Shown in pieces: positions 52,339-62,847 of a stretch of 64,000 nt of DNA. Both the position numbers and the translations under genes were made by a program. Under the pieces are notes generated by a model. That model worked only from the letters and a program-made list of their open reading frames with translations. It ran no database searches and was not told the origin of the DNA. Source of the stretch: Neofusicoccum parvum (taxonomy: Eukaryota > Ascomycota > Dothideomycetes > Botryosphaeriales > Botryosphaeriaceae); NCBI GenBank assembly GCA_020912385.1, contig CP087206.1, forward strand, positions 1,116,001 through 1,180,000, in the 5' to 3' direction. How positions within the stretch are numbered: the stretch's first letter is position 1; each line of letters starts with the position of its first letter.

Positions 52339-55300
52339 GGCGCTAGGAACGAACGGTAATTGGGAAATGGTATGCGATTCGGAGGTAAAGGTTGGGAGTC
52401 GGCTGCGCGCAGGTGTATATGTCGACTGTGTGAACAGTAAGACCGGGGCAGTGCAATGTGAGCGTCACGACCGCTGCTTTTAGAGCAAGAGCGAACAGGC
52501 GACTCGGACCCGACCTTGTCGATCGGGAGGGCGGCAAGGCGCAGGGCCGCGGAGCTGGCGAGCTGGGCAGACTTGACCCTTGCCCACACGGAACTTGGAA
52601 CTGCCGCTTTGGCCTCGATGCGCTGTCCCACCGACGCCGACTGCCTCTATCGGTGGTAGCAGCAGCCCTTTCGTGCCTTTATCCTTCCCACGCGCCCAAG
52701 AATCCGTCAGTTCACGCCGTTTTCCGATCGCTCGGGGGGAACCTTGACAAGACGGAGCGCGGCGAGCCGGCCTCGGCCGGAGCGGAGGATGTTGTGCCGC
52801 CGCCGGTCAAATTCTGTGTAGGGCAGCGTCACAAGCGCCATCGGGCGAGGTGGTGCCCTCTGGCTTCATCGACCATCCCACACTGGCCCGATAAGGCTCG
52901 CCTTGCGAAACCGCTTGAGTCGCCGAACAGTCGACTACCGCTGCCGCCAGCCGCGACATCGCCCAACGAAAAAATTGCATTTTGCGACTGCGACGACGGC
53001 GTGCTTCTCCACACTCAGCACCGCGCCTTCCGCGCGCCACCGGCCAAGCCTTGACACCAGCCCAGCCTCGACGCCCCATCCGCGGATGGCTACCACCACG
53101 GGGATTCGGGAGAGACAGCGGCACGCCATCCTCGAGCTTCTGTGCGCCTGCAGCGGCCGGAGTGCGAGATCCGTGAAGTCAGCCATGGGAAGAATGAAAC
53201 CGCAGTGTGGCACTTTTCGCGCTACCCCTTACTGACGAGCGTGTATCGCGACCTCTGCGAAGGGCGCAGAAGACGGGATGTCTCAAGACTGAGTCTGCAA
53301 ACGCAGACGGGCGAGAGTGTTATACTTGACGTCGAACGGCGCACATGGGTGTGTAAGAAAGTGAGACAGGCACAACTTTGCGAAGAGCCGCGCGAAGTAC
53401 AGGCCTGAGGCCGCGTGTGCCGGCATTTCAACACCCCCGCACGAGAACTACAGATGCACACGCCTCTTTGCTTGAACGTGGTCAATGGACACAGCCCGCT
53501 CAGTAGAACGGTTCTCGGGTCTGGGCTCTCCACCACGGGCCTGGACAATGGGTCTTCAAGTAACGTTGCGGACCGAATGGCTGTTTCCATGCAACATCGA
53601 GCACGAGTCGCCACGCTTTGGCCGTGCGTTTGAGCCGCGATCTATGTTTGCCCAGCATCGGAACGAAGCAGATTAGGTAAATTCAGCAGTGGAACCATGG
53701 CGGGTCGTCTTGGCCGGCCATACATACGAACGGCCCTGGGCCCACGGCCACGGCAAGCTGGCGGGAGCTGAGCCGACCCCGTAATAGAGAATGAGCTCGG
53801 GTGAGCCTGTTACACTGGAGGCCGCATTTAGCGGGGGGCGCGAGGCCGAAGAGGCATAGCTGAGTCCACGAGCAAAGTCGATGGCCCCTTGTGGCAGCGT
53901 GGCAGCTTCGGTGCAGAGAAGCCTGCAACGGAACATGCAGGTGCTGTGGGTGTGCCGACGGTCAGCAGCGGTGGGCTGACGGCGGACGAGCCCGACGCCG
54001 CATGCACGCTGGGGGCGCGGGAGGCGCTGAGTAGCGAGGTGTCAGACACGAGCGCGAGTCTCGCAGCTCAGATGCAGCAACCCATGGCATGACGGGCAGG
54101 CTGGCAGGCTGGCAGGCTGGCAGCAGAAGGCGCTGCTCGAACGGGAAGGCATACGAGACGCAGGACTCGCGATCTACATGACGCAACATAAGCTGTGCCG
54201 CGTGCGCGCCGCCCAGCTATTATTAGCGGGCTCTTCACCTTGGCTCCGCGCGCACGATGCACGATTCGCGAGCGCGGAGAGGGCTCTGCGCGCTGTCTAT
54301 CCGCGGGCGCGCGACTCAGCGCGGGTTTCTATTAAGGGCCGGCCGAGTCGACGGGCCACGACGCGCGCGCAAGGAGACCCCAGCCGTGCCGCCCTCGCTG
54401 GCGCTGATCAAACGGGCGACGCTGCGACGCGGCCGCGATTGGCTCGGCTGCTCCCCTCGCGCTGCCCCAGGGCCCACCGCGAATCGCATCGGGACCGCGC
54501 GCCACGAAAAAAGCCACGGGCGTCCAAACGTCCCACGACGTTGTTTCACAGCGCTGTTGGAGCCAACGCGCCGCCCGCCGTCACCGCCTCACGCCGCCGC
54601 GACTGGCAGAGGCGCCGTCCCGGCCGCTGGATCGCCACCGCTGGCGCTTGCAGCTCCGGCGACGCGCTGCCGTCTCGCACGCGCGCCGGGCACGGGTCTA
54701 GCTGCAGGCGCGCTCGTTTAGGAGAGGCTGCTGTCGCATGTATTGGATGGTGCTGCACCATCCCGGCCTGGGGCTTCCGTGTTTGTGCTGCTCCACCGGC
54801 CTGCTGTCCACCCATGCTGGCTTGGCCGCCCAGTGTGGCCCCCGGCGTTCCAGCGGCTCGCAGCGAAGATGAAGGAGCTGGCAGGGAAGCGCCTGGCTCG
54901 CCTGGGCGCCGCGGCGGAGGCCATATGGCACCCAATAAAGTGCCCGCCGGCCTCCCGACTGGCGGGTGGCAGCAGTTTTCATGCACGCGTTCTGCAGGTA
55001 GCATGGCCGGCAGCACCCTCGCCAGAGCCGTCTTCGCCTTGTGCCACCGTTAACTCCCCCTCTGCCCCGTCGCCCGCCCTCTCTTTCGCACGCGTCCAGC
55101 TCCCGCCCGCCTCGTTGGGGCTCTTTTCTTGTGGGACGTCGCCTGGCCGCACGTCATCAGCTCTCTCTTTCCTTCCTCCCGCCCCAGTCAGCCTCCAATC
55201 CTCCTGTTTCCTGTTCCTGGATCGGCCAGCCCGTCCGCCAAGCTCCAGCTGCCGCAATACGAACCACGCCGGGGGGGCTCCACGTTGAGGCTTCCGGAAG

Positions 55301-55553
55301 GCCCATCGTCCCTTGCTCTTTCCTTAAGAGAAGCAAACCGCCTGCCCACGCCTTCGCCGCCAAGCCGAGCGAGCGCACCGTTGCCTTCACTCTTGCCCTG
55401 TTGCTGCCTCACGTTCGCTGCGGCTTGCCGTTCCATTCGTTTCTTTTCCACCTCTTCATTTGCTCCGCTCGCTCGTCCTCCCCAGCACGTTGCTACAAGA
55501 CAACTTAGCCCTCGCCACACTGTCGCTATCGCTCCCGTGACGCCGCCGCCAAC
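52339..55553. other. 3.2-kb intergenic region; no gene seen
   Basis: GC-rich, with divergent promoters at both ends. It contains about 3.6 tandem copies of the 8-bp unit GGCAGGCT (54095-54123). The last 500 nt before 55554 are strongly pyrimidine-rich (CT), as in leaders of highly expressed fungal genes. Frames of 150-290 codons here are Arg/Ala/Pro-rich accidents of GC content. Confidence 0.5.
54095..54123. repeat. 8-bp tandem repeat, about 3.6 copies
   Basis: GGCAGGCT repeated at 54095, 54103 and 54111, with a partial unit from 54119. Confidence 0.8.
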
Positions 55554-57120
55554 ATGGGCAAGGTGTTTTTCGTCGACTGGGCGCTATGGCAGAAGATGAC
55601 CTTCGTAAGTCGATGCTCGTCCCCGCCTGCGAGGTCCCTCCCGACGGCTAACACTTCTCGATAACAGGTGCTAGCCTGCGCAATTGTACGCCAGATCCCC
55701 CGCTCATCGCCCGCTGTGCCCGTAGCTAACTGACCCAGGTGCTAACCATCGGCATCGGCTGGATTAAAGTCCTTCACACCAACCGCAAAATGAAGAAGCT
55801 CACGAAGCCCGTCGGCGCAAGAGCAACCCAAGAACCGCAGATGATCGAAGCCGCCGCCGTGCCGAGGAGAAAATCCGGCGATGAAATCCCATTTGGCATT
55901 CGAGCAATCCAAAGCGGTATCGAGGTCGACGGCATCTGGATCTCCGGCACGAACACGCCTGTGCCAAGCAGCCCTACCCAGTCAGCTCACGACAAGCCTG
56001 AGGCTTCTGGCTCCAACTCTCGGCCAATGAGCACGTTGGAGATGCCGCCGGGTGCGGCTGGCCCATCCAGTGGTCCCTCCAGCCGGCCGTCATCTCGTGG
56101 CCCCCCGTCCTCTAATTTTGATCGCGCTGTCTCCGCCGAAAGGCTTCCAAACCACAGCCGTGATTCATCCCCGGGTTCAACTGCATCCGGCCAGCGCGCA
56201 CGCCAGCATCGTCCTCCGCCTACGGCTTATTCTCGTTACAGCCAGTCCAACATGCTGAGGCATTCGGCGACTCTGGATACGCTTGAGGGTGAAGATGAAG
56301 ATGCCCAGATGATGGCCGAGCGTTCTGGTATGCTTAAACATTATTTCACAGTGAGAAAACACTAGCTAACCTGCGCGAAGCTTCTGCCAACGCCAACCCA
56401 TACGGATACACTTTCAGCTCCAACGGCTCTTCTCGCAAGTCTAGCGGCAGCAGTGACAACAACCCCCAGGATCGCTCCAGTGACGACGACAACACCACTA
56501 CTTCCACAGCTATGGGTAAAGCCCCGATGATGGCTGTTCCCCGGCCACGTGATCCTCGCACCGACCTTCGTCTCCTCCAGAGCCACCGTATGTCGCACGT
56601 TGCAGAGACCGGCTCTCTTGCTCGCCGTGAGAGGCCCGACCGTCCTACTGGCCGTAGCGGAGATTGGAGCAACATGACTTTGGACCCCTACAGTCGTTCT
56701 GCGCCTACCTCGGGTCGGTCCTCGCCTCCGTCTGGCCCGACTTCTGGCCCCCCATCGCCGCCGACTCCTCCAATCGCTCAAGGCTCAAACCCATTCATGG
56801 CACCTTTGGAATCCGTCAACAGCCCCACCCGTGACAGCCATCCTGACAACACCGCCGCTCATGCTGTGCCGCTGCTCGAGACCTACCAGCCGCGTGGACC
56901 CAACTTTGATGATGATGCGCCACAAGCCTTCCAACACGGACGTGAATCCCAGGTCCTGCGCAAAGTGAACTCGGGGTTCGAAATCCTGAGACCTGGCACA
57001 TTCCCCGTCGGCCCCACTGAGGAGAATCTGAGGGCTCAACAACCACCCAAGAAGCTTCAAAAGAAGAGGAGACCCTCCGAGACCGATTCACGGGTTTCGA
57101 GCTTCGTGGAACAGGTCTAA
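55554..57120 (+). CDS. N-terminally membrane-anchored disordered protein, unknown function
   Basis: Exons 55554-55604, 55668-55685, 55739-56327 and then either 56366-57120 (470 aa) or 56381-57120 (465 aa). The third intron is 38 nt in the first model. The second gives 53 nt, a usual length here, and puts CTAAC 10 nt before the acceptor; both keep the frame. The N terminus MGKVFFVDWALWQKMTF, joined by an 18-nt exon (VLACAI) to VLTIGIGWIKVLH, forms one membrane span (about 15-36) followed by a basic stretch. A short conserved-looking block EIPFGIRAIQSGIEVDGIWI comes next. The remainder is Ser/Pro-rich and disordered, ending RRPSETDSRVSSFVEQV. I do not recognise a family. A signal-anchor topology with a cytoplasmic tail is likely by the positive-inside rule. 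Confidence 0.75.
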
Positions 57121-59472
57121 TCTTTCAGGGCCAACCCTGTTCTGCCTAATACCCTATAACAACAGTGCGAGTATTGACGGCATACTTGCTTTTTCTGGGA
57201 ATTTCTTTTTGTCTTTTCCACCGCTGGTCGCTATCTAAAAGAGCATACTTGCACAAGCAAACGGGATCGGGCCAGTTTCCTTCCGCTCTCCTGCCCTGTA
57301 AATACATCGGTTTGGAGATGCGGCTGGTCCTTTTCTATCTTAATGGCATCAGCCCGGCGTTTTGGTTGGGAGAATTCTTTCTTTGGTTGCGGTGGAGGGT
57401 GGTCATGCAAGGCAGGGATATAAGCATTGGGTTCACGGCGTTATTACTCGGGTGGTGGGGCCTAATTGTGGCTACTTCTGCTCTTCTTGGTACTATCGAT
57501 TGAAATTTTGGGTTAGCCAAGGGACAAAGGCAAATGGCTGGATGAGAGGGGGAATGCAAGTGAGGGTGGTGGGAGCGTTGAGAAGAAAAAACAACAAGGA
57601 AATGTGCATTTTGGGATCTATGAGTCTCTTCGAAAGTCTTATTCATTGTTGCTTCGCTTTGCTCTCTGCTCTTGTTTGCTCTATCCTACACAAGTACAAG
57701 GAACTGGAGAGTGTGGGGAGAAAATTGGCTAGCAGCAGACTTGTGTTCCACCGCTCTGTATAATGTATGTTGTGGAAGTAACTATATCGTGCGCTTCTAC
57801 TGACTTCTCTGGACTGGTACCGGAAGCGCAACGAAGGAGATCCGCGTTGACTCACAACGCCATCAGGGTGCCGTCATCACACGCCAAGATTCTGCAATGA
57901 ATTCTCATTCAATGACGCGCTCCAATCAGCACAAAACGCCCGCTCTTCTCCTGCAGCCGGTGACGGGGCCGCCAAAAATAGAGTTATGTCAGAGGAGATC
58001 GAATGTCTCTGGTTCCTGGCTAACGAAGTGGAGCCGCCACCGCCGACGCCACCGCAGCCCCTAAATCCTACCCAGATGATTGTTTGCATGGATTATTTCA
58101 GTTTCCCTTCCGTCTCCACAAAGCTAGCCAGCCGTCCCGGGATCTGGCCGGCACCCGGCTTGCAACTCAAAACAACCGGCTCCACCCCATTGAGTGCACG
58201 GGGATCTACGCACCACTGCCGCGCGCCGCTCCTTCCCCGTCCGTCCGATTGATGAGACGAGCCGGCATCTTGGTGGGCTCTGGCTATCGATAGCCAGAGA
58301 AGATGCCGAGGAGAAAGACTTATCACCTGGATGCTTCCTACCTCTTTTCTAACTCCCTTTCACTATTTCTCCCTTCTTCCTTGGGCGCTAATGGCCTCTA
58401 AAACGGCTTGCAGGAGCGTTTAGGTAAGAAGATTTTTCCAGTGACCAATAAAGTGGAGGTGGTCCGGTATGGGGACGCTCTTGCCAGCTCTTTCTCTCCG
58501 GTCATATATTCAGTGGCTCCAAGTTGCGAGTACATAATTGCTTCGCTCTGCAGCTGGACTGCCTGATTCTCCTTTTGTTAAATCATCTCGCTCATTCCGC
58601 ATGACTTATAGTAGCTCCTTCACGATGGAGTTATGGCCATGTCATACGAGGTTGGCTTAGAAAGTGCTGCTTCCGTATTTTCATGCGGACATGAAGCATT
58701 CATTTGAATAGGGGTTTCACCTTCTTCATTGCGCATATCGTCCAGCAGCAATATTCTCAAGCCTTCTGATGATCGCAGCCGCGGCCGTGGCACAAATTGG
58801 TCAAGTACGCCTGTTCGGTGCTAAGGAGTGGATCGAAGTTGCTAGCCTGTCGAGTTCACAGCTCCATTTGGGCCTAGTTGTCTAAATGGGGAAATCAGAC
58901 CAACCGGTCACACAAGCTGGCAGCAATGTTATCCCACTACAGTCAGAACGTTGCGAGATGGATAGGCCTGTATTCATGGTAATACCTTCAGTAACCAAAA
59001 TCTGTCTCTCTCTCTCTGTCGCCTCTTGAACACCACCAGGCTCGATTCTTCCCTTGCACAGGCTGACGGGACATCGACCACAGATATTAGATTAGTATGG
59101 GTTCACTTGCACCCAAATCCGAGAGCGAGATGCTGAGGAGATGCTATATAATCTAGAATTGCTAATCTATCTTTTACAAAGGCAGCAATAGGACATTTGG
59201 TTATACAGTAGAGCATGGTGAGATTACTCTGTAGATCCAGAGCTCGATCTACAGGAGGGACTGTTTTGTCTTTTCGCTCATAATGCATATATTTTCATTT
59301 CTTCTGTTTTTGAGACACATAAGTACATCCACTTCACTTTTCGTCTACACGGCCGCCAGCAGCAGAAGAGCACCAGTCCAAGCCAGAGATAGCTCACAAC
59401 ACCATCACCCAACAGAACGCCTATGTACTTCACAGAATTTCGTTTCTCGACCACGCTCATACCCTCAACCCA
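57121..59472. other. Intergenic, convergent 3' regions; no gene seen
   Basis: About 2.35 kb between two convergent genes, with balanced base composition. A short CT microsatellite sits near 59004-59018. Frames of up to 133 codons show no motif. Confidence 0.5.
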
Positions 59473-60319
59473 CTACACCAAAACCCTCACCTCCACCAAC
59501 CCCACCACCCTCGCCGCCAGCACCGCCAGCACCGCTAGCACGAACCCCAGCAAAATCGCATCCCACTGCCCTCCCACGGTCCGCCTCAGCCGCGCCCGCG
59601 CATCCCCGAGAGCCAGCACCCTCTCACCGCCGGCCTTGCGGGCGGAGCGCATGCCGAGGCAGCCGTCCAGGCTGTGCGAGTTGTTGAGGCGCTGGTAGCC
59701 CTGCAGCGCGCCGTCCTTGGCCATCATCTTGGCGGCCCAGTTGGGCATGGTGTCGCGGTCCTCCCAGTGGCTCGTCACGGCGGCGGTGGACTCCGGGTCC
59801 GGGCTGCCGGCGCGGTTGGGGGAGAGGACGGGCACGCCGTAGCCGCAGGAGGTTTGGACCTGGCGGCGTCGTGTTTGAGCGTCGGGGTGGGCTTGGACGA
59901 AGGGGGGAGTGATGGGAGCTTACTTTGAAGATGTCGAGGACGATGACGGCGCGGCATGCTTTGACGCCCTCCCTGATGCCGGTCTTGGCCACCCAGTCGT
60001 CGAAGTGGGGGTCATCCTTTTCGACAACCCGGCCGGTGCAGAAGAGACGCATGATGCGCGGCGAGGTGCCGAAGCTGCAGGCCATGAGCGTGACGCGGCC
60101 GTTCTCGTACAGATGCGCGATGGTCTCGCAGCCGGAGCCGGTGGCGTCGAGGTAGGCGACCTGGTTCTCGTTGATCACGGCGAGCGAGTGCGACGGGTGG
60201 CCCTTGGGGGAGAGGTTGATGTGGGCGCCTGCGAGAGGGGCGCTGGCAACGAAGAAGAGAGGCTGGGCGAGGAGCCATTCGGCCAGATCGGACGAGAGGG
60301 ACGGGAAGAACTTGGGCAT
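59473..60319 (-). CDS. Pyridoxamine-phosphate-oxidase-fold (PPOX) protein with C-terminal membrane span
   Basis: Two exons, 59924-60319 and 59473-59859, give 260 residues; the intron is 64 nt. The N-terminal half carries the FMN-binding split-barrel signature of the PPOX family: FFVASAPLAGAHINLSPKG, YLDATGSGCETIAHLYENG and RVTLMACSFGTSPRIMRLF. The second exon starts VQTSCGYGVPVL, the usual distal motif in fungal members (yeast relatives YLR456W and YPR172W). The family binds FMN or related cofactors, but the substrate of this fungal branch is unknown. The last 28 residues (from AILLGFVLAVLAVLAA) form a hydrophobic helix right at the C terminus, suggesting a tail-anchored protein. The MPKFFPSLSSDLAEWL start is typical of the family. 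Confidence 0.87.
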
Positions 60320-62847
60320 TTTGGAGGCAGGCGCGGCGCAGACTGGATGACTGGAGAGATGTGGTTGCAATTGATTGGGAGCTGGAGCGGAAGCTCAAGA
60401 CTGGAAGGGAATCCAAATCTACAGAGACGATTTACAGACAATGACGTGCACGCGACAGGCAGCTCGACGGCGGGGCGCTTGACAACAGGAGAATGGAGGC
60501 TCGGCCAGGAGACATTCCGGATGCCAATGGCACAGAACGACAGCCCGCAGGACAGCGCTGACTCAGGCGGCACGGTGGGGGAAGGCGTGAAGGAATGACA
60601 GCATGGACGGCGGGCATCTCGTGATGGGCAACCGGCGCGCGCTCAGTGGCCGTTGCCGTCTGCAGCGCGCCATGCGGGGTCCGGGGCCGGCGCGCCTCAG
60701 CCTTGTGGGCCGATGTCGGCCAATCTTTCTTGCTCGCGACGACCTCCGTTGGCGCGTCCGCCGTCCGCTGCCCACTCCCGCGCCGCCAGCAATTGGCTGC
60801 GCCGACTGCTGCTTTTGAGCAGCTGGATCGGGCCTGCGTGTCGTGATGGGCGATGCGGCCGTGCGAGTCGGTGTCCGCGCGTGCACTGCGTTGTCCACCG
60901 CAACCGCGGCAGATCCGGGCCAGTGCTTCGCGCCAGCAATGCTGATAAGGTGATCCGACCAGCCTAGTTGGGCATCTCTTGTTGCTTCGAATACCCACGG
61001 AGCGGCAGCTACCATCGCGGCAGATCTGGCGCGCAGGTGCGAAAGGATCGGCTTTTACGTCCATCCGTCCTGCCGTCGCTACCCGCAGCCTAGCGGCCGC
61101 GAGGGAGCTGGCAGGAGGAGCACCTGCTGTGAAAGGGCTGATCAGTACACCAGCGGGCTGCCTCGGGTCGTACGATCACACATGGTTTGCTCTAGCATAA
61201 CCCCTTGAGCGGAGGCAGCTGTTTGTGTTGCGGAGCCTTTGCACGATGATGTCCGAGGTGGAGCCCATCCTTCACGCAGCCTGTACCGCAGAAACGTCAC
61301 TGTCCTGCTGCTCAACTCTGGTAACCATTCACATCCGACCTCCCGGTCAACGTGCCCTCATCTGTGCACTTGGCGTGTGCAAGGAGGCTGTGCATCCAGC
61401 TGAGGCTGTCTGACAGCGTCGGCTTAGGCTCGCCGTCGTCGTACTCCTAAATCGCTGAGCGCCTTGCCCGGATGTCATCCGCGTTCCGTAGCGAGGCTAG
61501 AGCCCGTCTGTGTTTCGCGCCGCGCTTTTCAGAGGCGAATTAGTTGGTCCACGTGGGCGAGATTGTTCGAGCATGAGAGCTCTCGGGGCTCTGGAGGCTT
61601 GGGGTACGGGAGAATCTGTGCTCAACCCAAATCTCCCTCTGATGAAGCACGACCGGCGACATGCTTTCTCGCCCTAGGCACGGGCACGTCTCCCGAGACA
61701 CGCGGGACCGTGGCTGGCGCCGATAAGGCAGCGACAACTCTGGATGCCTGGGCGTGCAGGCGTTGCTTCTGCGCAGGCGCATCCGCAAAAGCAACGCCGC
61801 GGTGCTGATCGGTTAGAATCCGAAACGAAACGAGTGTCAATGGCGGCCGTGCTCAGCCCTGTTGAAACGGAGAGGGCAGAGGCGCTGCCGCACACATCGC
61901 TGTGCGGCGCCGGTGGTATGGCTGCCGATTGGAGTGAAATTGCTGCTGCCCGGCCGCAGCGCGACTGGCCTGAGGCGCCGAGCGCAGCGCAGTCGACGGG
62001 CCAGACGCGGCGGCCATGCACCGCGTCGCCTTGTCTGGGGGCGCACTGCACGCACTGCTCTTGCCGCATCGAGCCGGAATAGGCGGTTGAGGTGGTGTTT
62101 GGGATTGGCCGAGGATGACGATTTGCCTACCTGAGCGATCGGCAAGGCATGGGGCCCTGGCCCCGGGGCCCTAGAATCGAAAAACGTGCGGTGCGCTGCA
62201 TGGCTGATTGGAGCGGCGCCACAGCAGCTTCCAGTGGCAGTCTTCAAACGCGGTGCTCGAGACGTCTCGCAGCGGCCGCGAAAGTCGGTGAAGGTTAAGG
62301 GACGGCGAGCGCTTCCGCGGCGGCGGTGCGGCTGGGCGTCGCGGAGGGCTCGCTCGCGCGGCGTGTGCCTGGCGGGCGCGGTGGGTGGGCAGGCCCGCGA
62401 GCGCGCTTGCTGGGCGAGGCGCGCGATTGTCAGGGGCGCCGTTGGGAGCGCGCGCGCTGCTGGGCCGGCTACTGGTCGTTTGGGCTGCCCGGAGATGGAG
62501 AGGCTCTGGCTGTGGTGGCTCAGCGCGAGTCAGGCCCGGATCAGCGTCAGTCAACTTTGGCGACGGGCCTGCCCTACCGCTGCTCCATTGACAAACCACA
62601 TCCGCCTCACGCCTCCCGCCGCACCGGCAAGCCAGCACCGCTGCCCAAGCAACGTGAGCCCCCCATAGGCCCCGCGCCCGCCCGCCTGCCTCCCGGCCTG
62701 TGCGCTCACGCCTGCTGCATCCCGGTGCGCTCCTTGCGCCGGCCCAGTTCTTTTGGGAGGTGCTCCATCGGACAGTACCCGTCACCACGGCGGCCCGCCA
62801 CCAGCACCCACGCCCCAGATCCGGCCAGCCTGACCAATGTACGCTCC
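60320..62847. other. 2.5-kb intergenic region; no gene seen
   Basis: GC-rich, between two divergent genes. Frames of up to 372 codons (62171-63289 on -) overlap the right-hand coding region antisense or are Arg/Pro/Ala-rich. Nothing supports a gene or repeat here. Confidence 0.5.

Noticed and set aside
54178..55053. 291-codon plus-strand frame before the membrane-anchored unknown gene
   Set aside because: Arg/Ala/Pro-rich with no motif; lies in GC-rich promoter DNA and competes with equally long antisense frames.
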